A DNA stretch of 64,000 nt from an uncultured Lachnospiraceae bacterium (lineage in GTDB: Bacteria > Bacillota > Clostridia > Lachnospirales > Lachnospiraceae). Each line of letters opens with the position of its first letter. Position 1 is the stretch's first letter. The notes under the pieces were generated by a model that had not been told where the DNA came from, did no database searches, and saw only the letters and a program-made list of their open reading frames with translations. Shown piece by piece: positions 60,693 through 64,000 of the stretch. Location of the stretch: NCBI GenBank assembly GCA_947625755.1, contig CANQPJ010000009.1, positions 1 through 64,000 on the forward strand. The letters are read 5' to 3'. A program made the translations under genes and the position numbers.

Positions 60693-61056
60693 GAATGACA
60701 CATCATTTATTTATTTAAAACCTCTGTTATATCTCTGAAGATGTTAATAAGTTTGATAACTACCTGCATATTTGAGTTAATAACAGTGTTAATAGTTTTT
60801 TAATAAGTTTTTACTATATCACACATTGATTTTTATTGGTAATTTTTTATTTGATAATAATTTATATGATGTTGTTAATGAATCATGGATTATTAACAAG
60901 TTATTATTTTATAATTTCCTTTATTCATTATTATCAAAACGTTTTTTTATCTTATTCTCGCTGCTTATTATTATTATTAAATAATTATATATTTATTTAT
61001 AAAATTACACCTTTTATGCGTGTAAAATTAATCTTTCAAACAAAGGAGATATTTTT
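60693..61056. other. oriC: Replication origin, right part (dnaA-dnaN spacer)
   Basis: An AT-rich spacer of 364 bases without a credible gene. TGTTAATAA-type boxes lie at 60742, 60775 (AGTTAATAA), 60787 (ending G) and, in the other orientation, 60890 (TTATTAACA). Together with the left spacer this gives a bipartite origin around dnaA. Confidence 0.75.
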
Positions 61057-62157
61057 ATGAAATTAATTTGCAAAAAAACAGATTTGATTACAGGTATTAA
61101 TATCGTAATGAAGGCGGTATCATCAAAAACTACAATGTCTATTTTAGAATGTATATTAATTGATGCAACGCAGGGAGTTATAAAATTTACTGCTAACGAT
61201 ATGGAACTTGGGATAGAAACAAAAGTTACCGGAGAAATAGCAGAAGCCGGAAGAATTGCGATTGATGCAAAGATTTTTTCAGAAATTGTAAGAAAACTTC
61301 CTGATAATGATGTTGTAATAGAAGTTAGAGATGAAAATACCGCTCATATAACATGTGAAAATGCTAAATTTAATATTCTTATAAAGTCAGCGGAAGATTT
61401 TTCTTATCTTCCGGCAATTGAGAAAAAAGAAAAAATTACAATTTCACAATTTTCTTTAAAAGAGATTATAAGACAAACGAGTTTTGCAATTAATGAAGCA
61501 GAAAAAAATAAATTGCTTACAGGTGAGTTATTTGAAGTTCATGGAAATAAATTAAAAGTAGTAGCTCTCGATAAATTCCGTATCGCTATCAGAAATATTG
61601 AATTAAAAGAAGATTACGGAAATTATAAAGTATTGGTTCCGGGAAAATCTTTAAATGAAATAAGCAAGATTCTTACTGGAGGGGTAGAGGATGATGTAAA
61701 TATTTATTTTACATCCAATCATGTACTTTTTGAATTTGATGAGACGATTGTTGTTTCCAGACTGATTGAATCAACCAATTTCTTTGATACTGATAAGATG
61801 ATTAGTAATGATTATAAGACAAAGATAACCATTAATAAAAAAGAAATGGCTGATTGTATTGACAGAGCTACACTTCTTATCAAAGAGGGAGATAAAAAGC
61901 CTGTATTTTTATCAATGAAAGACAACGAAATGGAACTTTCCATTAATACCTTTATAGGCTCAATGGATGAAAACATTCCTATATTAAAAGAGGGTGGAGA
62001 TTTATTAATTAGTTTTAATCCAAAATTCCTTATTGATATTTTAAGGGTTTTAGATGAGGAACAGGTAAGTATGTATTTTACTAATTCGAAAGCTCCATGC
62101 TTTATTAGAGATGAGGAAGGAAGCTATATTTATATTGTACTTCCGGTAGTGCAGTAA
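61057..62157 (+). CDS. dnaN: DNA polymerase III beta subunit (sliding clamp)
   Basis: A 366-residue clamp protein with AAAGGAG before its ATG. Three similar domains of about 120 residues are present; family regions include 'KTTMSILECILIDA', 'TANDMELGIET' and the C-terminal 'YIYIVLPVVQ'. It forms the ring that holds polymerase on DNA. It follows dnaA as in most Firmicutes. Confidence 0.97.
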   Translation: MKLICKKTDLITGINIVMKAVSSKTTMSILECILIDATQGVIKFTANDMELGIETKVTGEIAEAGRIAIDAKIFSEIVRKLPDNDVVIEVRDENTAHITCENAKFNILIKSAEDFSYLPAIEKKEKITISQFSLKEIIRQTSFAINEAEKNKLLTGELFEVHGNKLKVVALDKFRIAIRNIELKEDYGNYKVLVPGKSLNEISKILTGGVEDDVNIYFTSNHVLFEFDETIVVSRLIESTNFFDTDKMISNDYKTKITINKKEMADCIDRATLLIKEGDKKPVFLSMKDNEMELSINTFIGSMDENIPILKEGGDLLISFNPKFLIDILRVLDEEQVSMYFTNSKAPCFIRDEEGSYIYIVLPVVQ

Positions 62158-62213
62158 AAATTCTTATTATAACAAAGAAAGGTATTTATATATAAAAGTA
62201 TAATTGGATAAAA

Positions 62214-62429
62214 ATGGAAAATATGAGCATAACTATAAAAGATGAATTTATAAAATTAGGTCAGGCATTAAAACTGGCAGGATGTGTCAGTTCCGGTGTG
62301 GATGCAAAATTTTTGATTCAGGACGGACAGGTAAAAGTAAATGGGCAAACAGATATAAGAAGGGGAAAAAAACTTTATCCGGGCGACACTTTTGAATTTG
62401 AAGGAACTGTAGTTTTAGTAAAAAAATGA
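62214..62429 (+). CDS. S4-domain RNA-binding protein (YaaA/RlbA type)
   Basis: A 71-residue protein, nearly all an S4 domain: IKLGQALKLAGCVSSGVDAKFLIQDGQVKVNGQTDIRRGKKLYPGD. This is the small protein found between dnaN and recF in Firmicutes. The start may also be the ATG at 62223; ribosome sites for both are weak (GGATAAAA). It overlaps recF by four bases. In Bacillus the homologue is linked to ribosome assembly. Confidence 0.92.
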   Translation: MENMSITIKDEFIKLGQALKLAGCVSSGVDAKFLIQDGQVKVNGQTDIRRGKKLYPGDTFEFEGTVVLVKK

Positions 62430-63514
62430 TAGTTAAGAGAGTAGAGTTAAGTAATTTTAGAAATTATAAATTACTACAATTAAATTTAGATGAAAAAACA
62501 AATATTTTGTATGGGAACAATGCCCAGGGAAAAACAAATGTTTTGGAGTCTGTTTATGTATGCAGCACTACAAAATCTCACAGAACAAATAGGGATGTAG
62601 AATTAATACATTTAGGTTCTGATGAAGCACATATTAAAATTTTTATCGAAAAAAATAACAGGGAGCAGCGAATCGATATACATCTTAGGAAAAATAAAAC
62701 GAAAGGAATTGCAATTAACGGTATTCCAATTAAAAAAGCAAGTGAGCTGTTTGGTATTTTCAATGTTGTTATTTTTTCTCCGGAAGATTTGAATATTATA
62801 AAAAAAGGTCCGGCTGAAAGAAGAAAATTTATGGATATGGAACTTTGTCAGTTGGATAAAATATACGTTTATAATCTGACAAATTATAATAAGATTATTG
62901 CTCAAAGAAATAAATTATTAAAAGATATTTATTTTCGTCCGGAATTAAAACAGACATTAGATGTATGGGATAGCCAGCTGGCAGAATATGGAGCAAAAAT
63001 AATAGAAAGAAGAATCCGATTTATTGAGGAAATAAATGATATTATAAAGCCCATTCATAAAAAATTAACCGGCGGAGTGGAAAATATCCGTATTGTTTAT
63101 CAAAAAAATTGTGAGGAAAAAGACTTAATAAATCATTTAAAGGAAAACAGAGATAAAGATATAAAATATAAAGCCACGTCTGTGGGACCACATAAAGATG
63201 ATATATTATTTTTTAATGACGAGCAGAACATAAGAGTTTATGGAAGTCAGGGGCAGCAGAGAACAATGGCGTTATCTTTAAAACTGGCAGAAATTGAACT
63301 GGTTAAAAAAATAATTAATGATTTACCGGTTTTATTGTTAGATGATGTTTTGTCAGAGCTTGATTCAGAGAGACAAAACCATTTATTAAAAAGTCTGAAT
63401 AATATCCAGACAATTATTACATGTACCGGTTTGGATGAATTTATTGAAAATAGATTTAAAATAAACAAAATTTTTCAAGTTGCAGATGGCAATGTAAAAG
63501 AAAAGATAGTTTAA
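62426..63514 (+). CDS. recF: DNA replication and repair protein RecF
   Basis: A 362-residue SMC-like ATPase. The P-loop is [18 protein letters not shown] (about residue 30-40), the ABC signature is [19 protein letters not shown] and Walker B is [14 protein letters not shown]. It loads RecA at single-strand gaps. Its ATG overlaps the S4 gene stop (ATGA), so it is translationally coupled. Confidence 0.96.
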   Translation: MIVKRVELSNFRNYKLLQLNLDEKTNILYGNNAQGKTNVLESVYVCSTTKSHRTNRDVELIHLGSDEAHIKIFIEKNNREQRIDIHLRKNKTKGIAINGIPIKKASELFGIFNVVIFSPEDLNIIKKGPAERRKFMDMELCQLDKIYVYNLTNYNKIIAQRNKLLKDIYFRPELKQTLDVWDSQLAEYGAKIIERRIRFIEEINDIIKPIHKKLTGGVENIRIVYQKNCEEKDLINHLKENRDKDIKYKATSVGPHKDDILFFNDEQNIRVYGSQGQQRTMALSLKLAEIELVKKIINDLPVLLLDDVLSELDSERQNHLLKSLNNIQTIITCTGLDEFIENRFKINKIFQVADGNVKEKIV

Positions 63515-63533
63515 AAAAGATAAGGAGTTGCAA

Positions 63534-64000
63534 ATGGGTAACAACACAAATGTAGAAAACGAATATGGAGCAGATCAGATTCAGGTGTTAGAAGGACTTG
63601 AAGCAGTAAGAAAAAGACCGGGTATGTACATAGGTTCTACTTCTGTAAGAGGACTTCATCACTTGGTTTATGAAATCGTAGACAATTCTGTAGATGAGGC
63701 GTTGGCAGGATATTGTGATACCATTGATGTACAGATTAATAAGGATAATTCTATTACAGTTAGAGATGATGGACGAGGAATTCCAACAGATATTAATGCA
63801 AAAACAGGTAAACCTGCCGTTGAAGTTGTATTTACAGTTCTCCATGCGGGAGGAAAATTTGGCGGCGGAGGATATAAAGTATCGGGCGGACTTCATGGAG
63901 TAGGCGCATCAGTAGTAAACGCTTTGTCAAAATGGCTGGAAGTAAAGGTCTGCAGAGAAGGAAACGTGTACTATCAAAGATATGAATTTGGTCATGTTGT
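63534..64000 (+). CDS. gyrB: DNA gyrase subunit B, partial (runs off the right edge)
   Basis: AAGGAG precedes the ATG at 63534. The 155 visible residues form the start of the GHKL ATPase domain: '[19 protein letters not shown]', '[20 protein letters not shown]', '[17 protein letters not shown]' and '[27 protein letters not shown]' (cited in part as [15 protein letters not shown]). With GyrA it introduces negative supercoils. It follows recF by 19 bases. Confidence 0.97.
   Translation, partial: MGNNTNVENEYGADQIQVLEGLEAVRKRPGMYIGSTSVRGLHHLVYEIVDNSVDEALAGYCDTIDVQINKDNSITVRDDGRGIPTDINAKTGKPAVEVVFTVLHAGGKFGGGGYKVSGGLHGVGASVVNALSKWLEVKVCREGNVYYQRYEFGHV

Noticed and set aside
60836-61060. Plus-strand open frame of 74 codons between dnaA and dnaN
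   Set aside because: It is a run of AT-rich codons in the origin spacer, lacks a ribosome site and overlaps the dnaN start.
1-64000. CRISPR array or rRNA operon
   Set aside because: No regularly spaced short repeats and no rRNA sequence were seen in the window.

Overview
The window is low-GC DNA from a Firmicute, most likely a gut Lachnospiraceae or close relative. This rests on the gene order around oriC (mnmG-mnmE-jag-yidC-yidD-rnpA-rpmH // dnaA-dnaN-S4-recF-gyrB), a nine-gene V-type ATPase operon, agr-type peptide signalling genes, a MobQ-type mobilizable element, and the DUF5688 and DUF3847 families. No species name can be justified from sequence alone.

Bases 1 to about 22600 are accessory DNA: a tandem pile-up of related mobilizable elements next to tRNA-Lys. 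Each element has a cargo block, then the 3' end of the same relaxase gene. A remnant on the left (RCC1-repeat secreted protein, XRE regulator, relaxase tail) ends near a copy of the tRNA-Lys 3' half. Element A (about 1971-10478) carries an AgrC/AgrA-like pair, a PedC-like thioredoxin, a secreted protein with a cationic C-terminus, a 55-aa membrane protein, a relaxase tail, a three-gene DDE/ATPase transposon and a truncated integrase. Element B (about 10479-22607) carries a complete agr module (agrA-agrC-agrD-agrB) with a subtilisin fused to a metal-binding domain and an LRR protein, and a whole mobilization/integration module (mobA, oriT, DUF3847, xis, XRE, int). The 12-base sequence GTGGGCAAGATT marks both ends of each element. 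A small RNA next to xis appears complementary to the int mRNA leader.

Bases 22910-31643 are a different, unrelated 8.7-kb integrated element. It sits in the anticodon arm of tRNA-Lys and has brought a replacement tRNA 5' half with its promoter; the displaced native half lies at 31643-31682. It encodes a tyrosine integrase, a DUF927 ATPase, DUF1643, DUF5688, several unknown proteins and an XRE regulator.

Bases 31850 to 48600 are core chromosome: AI-2E transporter, trmB, the V-ATPase operon, a DacA-type carboxypeptidase, a recombinase-like protein with lost catalytic residues, an exonuclease, tRNA-Arg, serS and a phosphotransferase-fold protein. Bases 48700-64000 are the replication-origin region: DUF4446, parB, parA with two perfect parS sites, rsmG, mnmG, mnmE, jag, yidC, yidD, rnpA, rpmH (apparently frameshifted), then dnaA between two AT-rich segments with variant DnaA boxes, dnaN, an S4 protein, recF and the start of gyrB. 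Genes left of dnaA run on the minus strand and genes right of it on the plus strand, as expected for divergent replication.
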